Below, piece by piece: positions 22,347-28,809 of a stretch of DNA of 28,809 nt. The first letter of the stretch is position 1, and each line of letters begins with the position of its first letter. The stretch lies in contig JAQTZZ010000052.1 in NCBI GenBank assembly GCA_028687545.1, forward strand, positions 1 to 28,809, given 5' to 3'. The translations under genes were made by a program, and so were the position numbers. The DNA is from Candidatus Wallbacteria bacterium. GTDB taxonomy: Bacteria; Muiribacteriota; JAQTZZ01. The notes beneath the pieces were generated by a model. It did no database searches. It was not told where the DNA came from and was given only the letters and a program-made list of their open reading frames with translations.

Positions 22347-23296
22347 GCAAAATAATTGTGCTTTGTGGAGGCCTGTCCCGTGAGAGGGAAGTCTCCCTGC
22401 GTTCCGGGGAGAACGTTTATCAGGCTTTGAAAAGACTGGGATATCAAGCTTCCCTGCTGGACCCTGCCCAGGATTTTTATTCTGAACTGAAAAAAATCTC
22501 GCCTGACCTTGTATTTGTCGCGCTCCACGGGCATGGCGGTGAAGATGGATTGATCCAAGGACTGCTGGAATACAACAGGCAGAAATATACAGGTTCCGGC
22601 GTGTTCGCCTCCGCCCTTTGCATGAACAAGGTATACTGCAAGATGATGATGGAGAGGATGAAGGTCAAATCTCCTAAATATGTTAATATAGGGCGTTTTC
22701 TGACTGATGAGAAACTGAAAGAATGTTTAGCACTTGAGTTTCCGCTGATCATCAAGCCGATTTCAGAAGGATCTTCGATTGGCGTACAGATCATCAAGAG
22801 GAAGGACCATCTGGAAACCTTCCTGGCCGAGGGCATCCAGAAATATGGCGATTACTTTGTCGAAGAGTGCATTACCGAGAACATAGAAATTACGGTGAGC
22901 GCGATCGGCTCCGGCGAGAGGATCAAGGTGCTGCCGATCCTGGAACTGGTTCCAAAATGTGAGTTTTATGATTATCAGGCAAAATATACCAAAGGCATGA
23001 CCGAGTTCCACATTCCGGCGAGGCTTCCGGAGCAGGTTTATAACCATTCTTTTGAGATGGCGCTAAAGATTTACAGGGGTATCGGCCTGCGGGGTTTTGC
23101 CCGTGTGGATATGCTGGTCAAGGGGCGCGATGTCTATGTGACCGAGATCAACACAATTCCCGGCATGACCGATACTTCCGACCTGCCTGCCTCAGCCAAA
23201 GCGGCTGGAATTGGTTTTGATGAATTAGTGGATTTCATCGTCAAAGATGCTCTTGAATATTACGTGGAACATCCACTGGAGCCACGGAAAGATTAG
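22343..23296 (+). CDS. ddl: D-alanine--D-alanine ligase
   Basis: This 317-residue ATP-grasp enzyme makes the D-Ala-D-Ala dipeptide for peptidoglycan. Signature features are GGLSREREVSLRSGENV at the N-terminus, LHGHGGEDGLIQGLLE, KPISEGSSIGV (ATP and substrate loop), RVDMLVKG, and VTEINTIPGMTDTSDLPASAKAAG at the C-terminus with the Mg-binding Glu/Asn. Length and order are standard, so it should be active. The ATGA overlap with the HEAT gene suggests co-expression. Cell-wall synthesis is expected since the cell is diderm. Confidence 0.95.
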   Translation: MSKIIVLCGGLSREREVSLRSGENVYQALKRLGYQASLLDPAQDFYSELKKISPDLVFVALHGHGGEDGLIQGLLEYNRQKYTGSGVFASALCMNKVYCKMMMERMKVKSPKYVNIGRFLTDEKLKECLALEFPLIIKPISEGSSIGVQIIKRKDHLETFLAEGIQKYGDYFVEECITENIEITVSAIGSGERIKVLPILELVPKCEFYDYQAKYTKGMTEFHIPARLPEQVYNHSFEMALKIYRGIGLRGFARVDMLVKGRDVYVTEINTIPGMTDTSDLPASAKAAGIGFDELVDFIVKDALEYYVEHPLEPRKD

Positions 23297-23309
23297 CCTG
23301 TTCGGCCAG

Positions 23310-24197
23310 CTATCTCTGCTTGACTCCGCAGTGGTCGCAAACGTTCCGGGCCGTGAGTATCCTGGCTCCACAATTGTAACACTCGTAATAATCTTCTTCG
23401 GCTGAGCCGAAAGGGACAGCACCTCGCTTGAAAAAATAATTATCCATTTCCTGCGATTTCAGGAGTTTCCGGGCTTCATCCTGCAGTTTAGACGATTCAG
23501 GGGTTTTGATTTTAGAGAGGGCATAGATTGCACTCTCGATCTGATATCGTTTCCCTGATTTAATCATGGCTTTGAGAGTTGTCATGGTTTTCTGCAGCCC
23601 CATCGATTTCAAGTAATTGGCAGCATTGGCTTTGACGCGGGCGTCCGGGTCTCTCAGGAGAGGGATGATCCTTTCGCAGAGGGCGTCTTTTTTCAGAAGT
23701 GAGAGTGTATCTATAGTATTGGCCTTTACCCTGGAATCGTGGTGGGAAAGAAAGGAGAGCAGAGAATCCGCGTCCTGCGATTCACCGAGAACTCCAAGGC
23801 AACTGATCAGAGTGGCAAGCACGAAAACGTCCTTTTCCTCGGATAATTTTTTGATCAGGACTTCTTTCTCGATTTTTTCCTGTCTGGAAGTCAGTTTTTT
23901 CAGAAATTCCACTTTTTCGTCTGGAGTTCCATCATCCAGCACTTTCGGATCAATTTTCTTTTCTCCGCTCTGGAAAAGGGTTTCATTCTTGCGCTCCTTT
24001 TCCAGTTTATGCAGGAACAGATCATAGTATTTCCTTGCCACTGAACGGAGCTCCGGATTTTCATCCTGCTTGAAGACTTTTTCCAGAAGCGACAAGCGTT
24101 CAGTTTCATCTATCTTACTCTGGAGCAGGCTGCGCAGGGCAGTACGTCTTACTTCAACATCTTTGGAGTCGAGACTGTTTTTGATGTTAAGCAGCAT
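23310..24197 (-). CDS. HEAT-repeat protein with C-terminal zinc ribbon
   Basis: This 295-residue protein has an N-terminal HEAT block (about 1-70), a charged linker (about 75-105), and repeats with DVFVLATLISCLGVLGESQDADSLLSFL, SRVKANTIDTLSLL and ARVKANAANYLKSMGLQKTMTTLKAMI. It ends in a zinc ribbon, CYNCG...CDHCG, in the last 25 residues. Both the spacing and the RVKAN phrases match the plus-strand HEAT protein, so the two are paralogues that differ at the C-terminus. The ATG follows GTGGAGG. It lies behind recO on the same strand, and its 3' end is 13 nt from the convergent ddl. Confidence 0.82.
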   Translation of the reverse strand: MLLNIKNSLDSKDVEVRRTALRSLLQSKIDETERLSLLEKVFKQDENPELRSVARKYYDLFLHKLEKERKNETLFQSGEKKIDPKVLDDGTPDEKVEFLKKLTSRQEKIEKEVLIKKLSEEKDVFVLATLISCLGVLGESQDADSLLSFLSHHDSRVKANTIDTLSLLKKDALCERIIPLLRDPDARVKANAANYLKSMGLQKTMTTLKAMIKSGKRYQIESAIYALSKIKTPESSKLQDEARKLLKSQEMDNYFFKRGAVPFGSAEEDYYECYNCGARILTARNVCDHCGVKQR

Positions 24198-24270
24198 AAT
24201 ACCTCCACTTTCTCAATTTTCTACATATCATTCCAAAGAATGTAACAATAATTTCAGAAAATTTCCACTT

Positions 24271-25023
24271 TCATGCTGTATCCGGTTGAATTCCGAAATG
24301 CCTGAAAAGTGTTCCAGCCGTGTTCAGGTTGTCGCTTCGCTGGAACAGGCAGTGTTTAAGGAGGAGACAGAACAGGTCCCGGTAAAAGTCCGTTTTTTGC
24401 ACCCTGGAACAGAGATCGAGTGTCTGCGGGAAAACCGAGTGAAGTTCAGTGCTGGACGCCTGAAAGGCTTGAAGCAGAGCAGTGTCCCTGGCACAGGATT
24501 CGCAGACCGGTCCGCCTGACTGCAGGGAAAAGAAGGCTATCTCTGAAAGTTCATGCCTGCATTCGGCGCAGGAGCTGAAATCTGGAAACCAGCCCAGTTC
24601 CTGCAGCAATAGCGCGAAAAACCAGAGGGTTCTGGGTAAGCTGTCGTCCTGTGAAGTTTCAAACAGGAAATTCTTGAAGTTTGAAAATATCAGCTGATCC
24701 GGTTCCGGCAGGTCCCTTCCGATGATTTCGGCGAACAGATTGGCCGAATAAAAGAAGGACAGGTCTGTAAAGCCGATCCTGCTGATTTTTTCTGCTCCTG
24801 TAAGTATGTAGTAATCCTTGTGCGGGACGACTCTGATCCGTTCCAGGGAAAGCAGTTCTCCGCAACCTGCGAAGGCCGAGCAGGCTTTACCGGTCTTTCT
24901 CATCAAGGCACTGATTTTTCCGGATCCGGCAGTGTAATAATGGACGAACAGATTTCCTCTGCCTGTTGGATAATGATTGAGTACGATCCCTTCTGCTGAA
25001 AATGATTTTAAAGCTTGAGCCAT
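24271..25023 (-). CDS. recO: DNA repair protein RecO
   Basis: This 250-residue RecO helps load RecA on SSB-coated single strands. An N-terminal OB fold (about 1-80: SAEGIVLNHYPTGRGNLFVHYYT, KISALMRKTGK) is followed by the helical RecO_C domain. The zinc site is CAEC (about 155) with CESC (about 178). The final residues TAGTLFRHFGIQPDTA are less usual. No good Shine-Dalgarno is seen before the ATG; only AAAGA precedes it, and TATAAA-like sequence lies immediately upstream. Either initiation is weak or the message is leaderless. It is followed by the zinc-ribbon HEAT gene 73 nt later. Confidence 0.9.
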   Translation of the reverse strand: MAQALKSFSAEGIVLNHYPTGRGNLFVHYYTAGSGKISALMRKTGKACSAFAGCGELLSLERIRVVPHKDYYILTGAEKISRIGFTDLSFFYSANLFAEIIGRDLPEPDQLIFSNFKNFLFETSQDDSLPRTLWFFALLLQELGWFPDFSSCAECRHELSEIAFFSLQSGGPVCESCARDTALLQAFQASSTELHSVFPQTLDLCSRVQKTDFYRDLFCLLLKHCLFQRSDNLNTAGTLFRHFGIQPDTA

Positions 25024-25081
25024 TCTTTATAATTTATGCCAGCTGGACTGGTATTGAGAACAAAATCATTAAAAAATAAAA

Positions 25082-25103
25082 AAGTCCTGCAAAAGCAGGA
25101 CTT
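25082..25103 (-). terminator. Terminator of the envelope operon
   Basis: AAGTCCTGC and GCAGGACTT form a perfect 9-bp stem with a 4-nt loop. On the minus strand it is followed by TTTTTATTTTTT, a textbook intrinsic terminator 22 nt after the lipoprotein gene stop. Confidence 0.9.
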
Positions 25104-25125
25104 CTTATTTCAGTCAGTAATCGGT

Positions 25126-27405
25126 TCAAGGAACAGCAGTGAAGACCGTATTGACCGGAGCTACAGTGCTTGAGGCGAAAGTGGCCTGCGGGGAGGTAGT
25201 GGCACGGGTACCGTTGATGTAAATCACCACTTGCGTTCCGGAAACTCCACCAGGGAGTCCGTTGTTTACATCCTGGGTGTATGCGCTGAAAGTTGGGACC
25301 TGGTATGCAGTAGTTACCACAATTGCTCCGCAGAAATTGGTGGTGGGTCCAGGCGGATAGGAGCAAAGGGCATAAATCCTGTCATTGGCTGCAGTGCTGC
25401 TGCCGGTTGAACTGTAAAACTGGGCTGCCAGGGGAGTCAATTGATAGTACTGGGCTTTGATTGAGCTGGAAACAGCCGTGCTGCTGGAACTGTCGCGAAT
25501 TATGAAAGCAGTGTAGGAATAGACTTGGCCACCGCTGACGCTTGTATCATAATAATGATACAAAGTTCCAGTTGCGGCTGTAAATCTTGTGATCAGGGTT
25601 CCCTGGCTGGTAGTCGCGGGAGCGGTTGTGCCTGAGAGGCGCCTGATCTCGACGGAAGTGCCGCCATTCAGGTCTGCAGGAGTTTTCCAATACAGATCGA
25701 TTTCAGTGGAATCCCAGGGCAGGGCTACGAAAGACGCCACTGGATTCGGCTGCGGCTGCTGTGGAGGAGTGTAAATGCCATCTACCATTCCACCCTTTAT
25801 CTGATGATAGATATGGGTGAAATTCACGATCACATTATTGGCCTGATTGGTCACACTGTTGACCAGGAAGATCGGAGCGCGATAGGAATTGCCGGGCAAG
25901 GTCGCATGACCATTGATGCTCGGGTTGTAAAGGCATGGGATATATCCATAGTAATGTCCCTGAACAGGCTGGATCCCGCTGGAATTATAAGCGCTCAGAT
26001 AGAGATTCAGGAGGCCGAAGGTCACATAAGTTGCTGTGACCGACTGGGTGGTTCCCACTCCAGGATTCAGGCTGAGCGGAATCGCAGTCAGGCTCGTGCC
26101 CAGATCGACTATGGAATAGGCGTAAATTCCGTTTGATCCTGGAGGGCCGCTGTGGACAAAGTCATAAGTAAAACCATTGCTTTCGTCGGCTACGGATCCG
26201 TAATCCGTGGTACTGGTCGGACCCCAGTAAACCTCAGGAGTTTCGGAACTGATATTGAAGGCCTGGTATTCGGCCGGAGGCGGAGTTACCGGGTTACTCA
26301 CTACGACCTGTCTGGTGAGTGTCTGAGGTGTTGATTTCAGGTTGGAATAGAAAGAGAAACTGAAATTATAAGTACCGCTCGATTTGAGCGTACCGTCAGT
26401 GTTGAGATAGCCCTGGTAGCTGGAGGTCGGGTGGAAGTAAATCGCAGTGTTGGTGGAATTCATGCTGAAGTCCGTCACAGGCGTGGACTGCGCTTCTGAA
26501 TCATATGCCAGGAGTGTAGTGTGGGCAGTATTCGGATACAGATAGGAGGTTTTCGAGAGTGAGGTGCTGCTGCCGACTTTAGTGATCGTAACAGTCGCCC
26601 AGTAATAATAATCTTCAGTGACTCCGACAGGCCCGGAAAATGTGAGTGTTCCCTTGATCGGGTCGCCGACAGTAAAAGTGGTGGCACTGTTGTCGGGATT
26701 GGTCGCCACGAGGCTCGTGACTGTAGGAGGAGGTACAATGGTCTGCGGATTCGTAAGCAGACTGACGTTGAGATTCGGACTCAGTCCGACAGACGTAAGC
26801 TGCTGGGATGAAATGCTGCTGCCCTGATACAGGGTGGCGCATTTTTCATTGCTTTGCGTCTTGCTGACTTCGATAGTGTCTACGCCGACATACGCCGGTT
26901 CCCAGCTGCTGCCTTTCATCAGAAGGGCATAGCTGAAGATATACAGGCTGCTGCCCGGAAGGGCTGAGACGACTGCTTCATGATTAACATAATCGACGAA
27001 GGCACCGCCCATGAATTTGAAATTGGCGTCATTGATTGTGTAAGTCTGTCCGATTGTAGGGACTGTGAATGAAGTGAAAGTCGTGGATTTCATGATTCCA
27101 GGGGCTGCTTCTTTCTGAGGGGCGCACAGCTGACTTGTCCCGCAGATCTGCCAGATCATGATTCCCATTTTACCGGCCGACTCAAGCTGGGTTTCAGTAG
27201 TACCGGCCACAACCAACTCTTTTCCGGGGGCTGCTAAGCCGGTGAACGGACTGTCGACAAGTCTGACGCTGATCTTGAGCGGTACAGTGGACTGGTTTGA
27301 GTCAGCGCCGACCATGGCTGATTCACCGCCGCCTCCGCCACCTCCGCATCCTGAAACTGCCAGCATCAGTAAAGATGCTAAAAAAATCGCGATGTATTTA
27401 TACAT
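25126..27405 (-). CDS. Large FN3-type surface lipoprotein
   Basis: This 759-residue exported protein has a lipoprotein signal peptide with lipobox LAVSGC (Cys about 20), followed by a Gly-rich stretch (seven Gly in a row after the first) that tethers it. The rest is Ser/Thr/Tyr-rich beta-sandwich sequence. One segment (about 555-650: SFVALPWDSTEIDLYWKTP ... SVSGGQVYSYTAFII) looks like a fibronectin type III domain. Middle parts (about 225-380) resemble Ig-like beta domains. No enzyme motif is seen. The ATG follows AGGAGG closely. It is the last gene of the operon and lies 20 nt after the FecR gene. Possibly a surface binding protein. Confidence 0.75.
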   Translation of the reverse strand: MYKYIAIFLASLLMLAVSGCGGGGGGGESAMVGADSNQSTVPLKISVRLVDSPFTGLAAPGKELVVAGTTETQLESAGKMGIMIWQICGTSQLCAPQKEAAPGIMKSTTFTSFTVPTIGQTYTINDANFKFMGGAFVDYVNHEAVVSALPGSSLYIFSYALLMKGSSWEPAYVGVDTIEVSKTQSNEKCATLYQGSSISSQQLTSVGLSPNLNVSLLTNPQTIVPPPTVTSLVATNPDNSATTFTVGDPIKGTLTFSGPVGVTEDYYYWATVTITKVGSSTSLSKTSYLYPNTAHTTLLAYDSEAQSTPVTDFSMNSTNTAIYFHPTSSYQGYLNTDGTLKSSGTYNFSFSFYSNLKSTPQTLTRQVVVSNPVTPPPAEYQAFNISSETPEVYWGPTSTTDYGSVADESNGFTYDFVHSGPPGSNGIYAYSIVDLGTSLTAIPLSLNPGVGTTQSVTATYVTFGLLNLYLSAYNSSGIQPVQGHYYGYIPCLYNPSINGHATLPGNSYRAPIFLVNSVTNQANNVIVNFTHIYHQIKGGMVDGIYTPPQQPQPNPVASFVALPWDSTEIDLYWKTPADLNGGTSVEIRRLSGTTAPATTSQGTLITRFTAATGTLYHYYDTSVSGGQVYSYTAFIIRDSSSSTAVSSSIKAQYYQLTPLAAQFYSSTGSSTAANDRIYALCSYPPGPTTNFCGAIVVTTAYQVPTFSAYTQDVNNGLPGGVSGTQVVIYINGTRATTSPQATFASSTVAPVNTVFTAVP

Positions 27406-27425
27406 TTATTTCCTCCTCTCTTTAT

Positions 27426-28502
27426 TTACCATTTCACCTTGACCTGACCCATTTCACCACTTTGGCTGGTTCCACCTGAAGTCGGCTTGTCTTCTGTCAA
27501 GGTATTGGAAGTTGTGTTGTTGATCACATTGTTGACATACTTCTGCATTTCCTGATTAGTGCTGGTGTCTGAGGTCCCGGTTGTAGCTTTAGTGAAGTCA
27601 CTGGAGGTGAATTCCTGTGCCACCTGCTGCACGGTCTGGGTCAGCTGCTGGATTTCGAGTCCGGTATTCTCCAGGGAAGCTGCAGCGGTAGTTGTACTCT
27701 TAATACCAGTATTTTTAATGTTTTCACTTTCCTGAATTCCCGTATTTCCAGTACCCGTATCACCGGTTGCAGGAGTGGCCTCTTCCATCTGCTTGACCGC
27801 ATCCTGGAAGGTTTCCACTGCATTTCCTATCACATTACCTTTTTGGTCAAATTTTGCATTTTCATTTACTTTTTTACTCTCGCCTTCACCTTTTTGCTCA
27901 CCCTTCTTCTCTTCCATCTTTTTCTTCTCTGCTTCAGCAGCCTTGAGGGCGATGGAAGGAACGAATGACATCTGCTGCCCGGCCTGCACGAGCTGGGGTT
28001 TCGGAGTCACACCAGTGAGCAGCGGTACGAATGCCACTGAACCGTTCGTGACTGTCAGTCTCATCAGGTCACGGGTAACTTCGATAATGAATTCGGTGCC
28101 ACGGACTCCGCAGATGGCGTTCGGAGTAGCCACCTTGAGTGAGTCGTCCTCTTTCTTGGCTTTGGCCCAGAGAGTACCCTTGATCATCTGGATGAAAGAA
28201 ACTTTTTCCTTGGTATTGGCTTTGCTTTCTGGAATTATGAATTCTGAATCTGGTTTCACGCGGATCACGGCAGTGCCTGAAAGCACAACTTCAGCCTTGC
28301 CGTTGGAGAGTGTTTTCACCATATCTCCGATTGCCAGATCCATATTGTCGTCAGCCTTGACCCAGTCGCCTCCTGCTTTCTTCACCCGCACCATGCCCAC
28401 TTTTTCCTTTAAAAAAGTACGGTTGGGAAATTCATCCTCAGCGTAAACGATCTGCGTGAGGAACAGGATTCCGATAACCAGTAAAATCAGTCTTTTCGCC
28501 AT
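27426..28502 (-). CDS. Exported FecR-domain protein
   Basis: This 358-residue protein has a signal peptide (MAKRLILLVIGILFLTQIVYA). It is followed by a FecR beta-domain (about 40-170): DMVKTLSNGKAEVVLSGTAVIRVKPDSEFII, KVSFIQMIKGTLWAKA and NAICGVRGTEFIIEV, the last being the characteristic GVRGTEF motif. After about residue 185 comes a Lys/Glu-rich helix, then a low-complexity Thr/Gln/Asn tail with repeated NTG. FecR in this architecture, exported and without a sigma factor, is usually a periplasmic or surface structural domain and not a signal regulator. AGGAGG precedes the ATG and overlaps the stop of the upstream gene. Confidence 0.85.
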   Translation of the reverse strand: MAKRLILLVIGILFLTQIVYAEDEFPNRTFLKEKVGMVRVKKAGGDWVKADDNMDLAIGDMVKTLSNGKAEVVLSGTAVIRVKPDSEFIIPESKANTKEKVSFIQMIKGTLWAKAKKEDDSLKVATPNAICGVRGTEFIIEVTRDLMRLTVTNGSVAFVPLLTGVTPKPQLVQAGQQMSFVPSIALKAAEAEKKKMEEKKGEQKGEGESKKVNENAKFDQKGNVIGNAVETFQDAVKQMEEATPATGDTGTGNTGIQESENIKNTGIKSTTTAAASLENTGLEIQQLTQTVQQVAQEFTSSDFTKATTGTSDTSTNQEMQKYVNNVINNTTSNTLTEDKPTSGGTSQSGEMGQVKVKW

Positions 28503-28514
28503 GGTTTATTCCTC

Positions 28515-28809
28515 CTAAAAATTAATATCAAGTTGCAGGTTGAGCAGGGACATGTCACCCACAGTGTCCGCAACCAGGCCGGGCACATAGAGCGTGGAAA
28601 TATAGCCGCTGTTCAAAACCTTGGCTGCGGGAATCACCGTCTTGTTCGGGTCGCCGTTTGTGTCGATCATGCGGTAGGTGAGCGTCAGGTTGGTATTCGG
28701 CTTGTATTTGTGCCGCAGGATCGCGCTGTACACATTCCGGTCGTCTCTCCATTGATTGGCCGCCAGATCGGAGTTGTCGTTGATGTCTTCATAGCGCAGT
28801 GTGAGGGAA
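28515..28809 (-). CDS. Outer-membrane beta-barrel protein, C-terminal part (runs off right edge)
   Basis: The minus-strand frame is open from the window edge to the TAG at 28517-28515, about 98 residues. It shows alternating amphipathic strands typical of barrels (SLTLRYEDIN, NVYSAILRHKYKPNTNLTLTYRMIDTN, MSLLNLQLDINF) and ends in Phe, the terminal residue recognised by the BAM machinery. The apparent GTG start at 28733 is internal, not the real start, because the frame continues upstream with the same strand pattern. Family cannot be named from this fragment. It is the first visible gene of the FecR/lipoprotein operon. Confidence 0.65.
   Translation of the reverse strand, partial: SLTLRYEDINDNSDLAANQWRDDRNVYSAILRHKYKPNTNLTLTYRMIDTNGDPNKTVIPAAKVLNSGYISTLYVPGLVADTVGDMSLLNLQLDINF

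Noticed and set aside
27775-28446. 223-codon plus-strand frame opposite the FecR gene
   Set aside because: Ser/Phe-rich shadow of the FecR protein, which has signal peptide, RBS and domain support on the minus strand.
1-28809. CRISPR array, tRNA, rRNA
   Set aside because: No regularly spaced direct repeats, and no tRNA cloverleaf or rRNA-like sequence was recognised by eye; a tRNAscan or Infernal run would settle it.

Overview
This window looks like a chromosomal fragment from an uncultured, strictly anaerobic diderm bacterium. An [FeFe] hydrogenase with its HydG maturase indicates fermentative H2 metabolism. The right edge carries the C-terminal end of a protein that looks like an outer-membrane beta-barrel, and several products have signal peptides or a lipobox. 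The density of TPR, HEAT, FecR, HDOD, GAF/PAS and PP2C signalling proteins resembles deep-branching candidate phyla such as Wallbacteria or Riflebacteria. That placement is an impression from gene content only and has not been tested.

Layout. (1) 1-1323 is a mobile or accessory edge. It holds the first 11 codons of an apparent IS110-family transposase running off the left side on the minus strand, a structured non-coding stretch upstream of it that is a candidate bridge RNA, a RHH/RelE toxin-antitoxin pair with its own promoter and operator palindrome, and an orphan Phd-like antitoxin followed by what looks like the tail of a deleted RelE toxin. (2) 1324-4876 encodes the ATPase and two permeases of a nucleoside/BMP-type ABC importer; its binding lipoprotein is not present. 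(3) 4969-7432 is a compact unit behind a sigma-54-like -24/-12 element. It encodes a 33-residue membrane microprotein, a RecA-fold protein that has lost its Walker A motif, and ComEC, with overlapping starts and stops throughout. (4) 7451-11880 holds rex behind a promoter whose -10 region overlaps a perfect 18-bp Rex operator, then hydC-hydB-hydA of a trimeric NAD(H)-linked [FeFe] hydrogenase, closed by a terminator. (5) 11883-13378 has a separate promoter, a leader with mutually exclusive hairpins, and hydG.

(6) 13553-21168 is an almost gapless signalling run: two exported TPR proteins, a cytosolic helical-repeat protein, an HDOD protein, a soluble GAF-PAS histidine kinase, a GAF-PP2C phosphatase fused to an RsbW-like ATPase domain, a single-domain response regulator, and the ribosomal silencing factor RsfS. 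(7) 21207-25023 contains a HEAT-repeat gene coupled to ddl, converging on recO plus a second, paralogous HEAT-repeat gene that ends in a zinc ribbon. (8) 25082-28809 on the minus strand is an envelope operon: an outer-membrane beta-barrel (partial), a FecR-domain exported protein and a large FN3-type lipoprotein, ending in a strong terminator.

The parts I consider most worth following are the RecA-like pseudo-ATPase/microprotein/ComEC unit under a possible sigma-54 promoter, the IS110 end with its structured upstream RNA, and the alternative-hairpin leader of hydG. No tRNA, rRNA or CRISPR array was seen.
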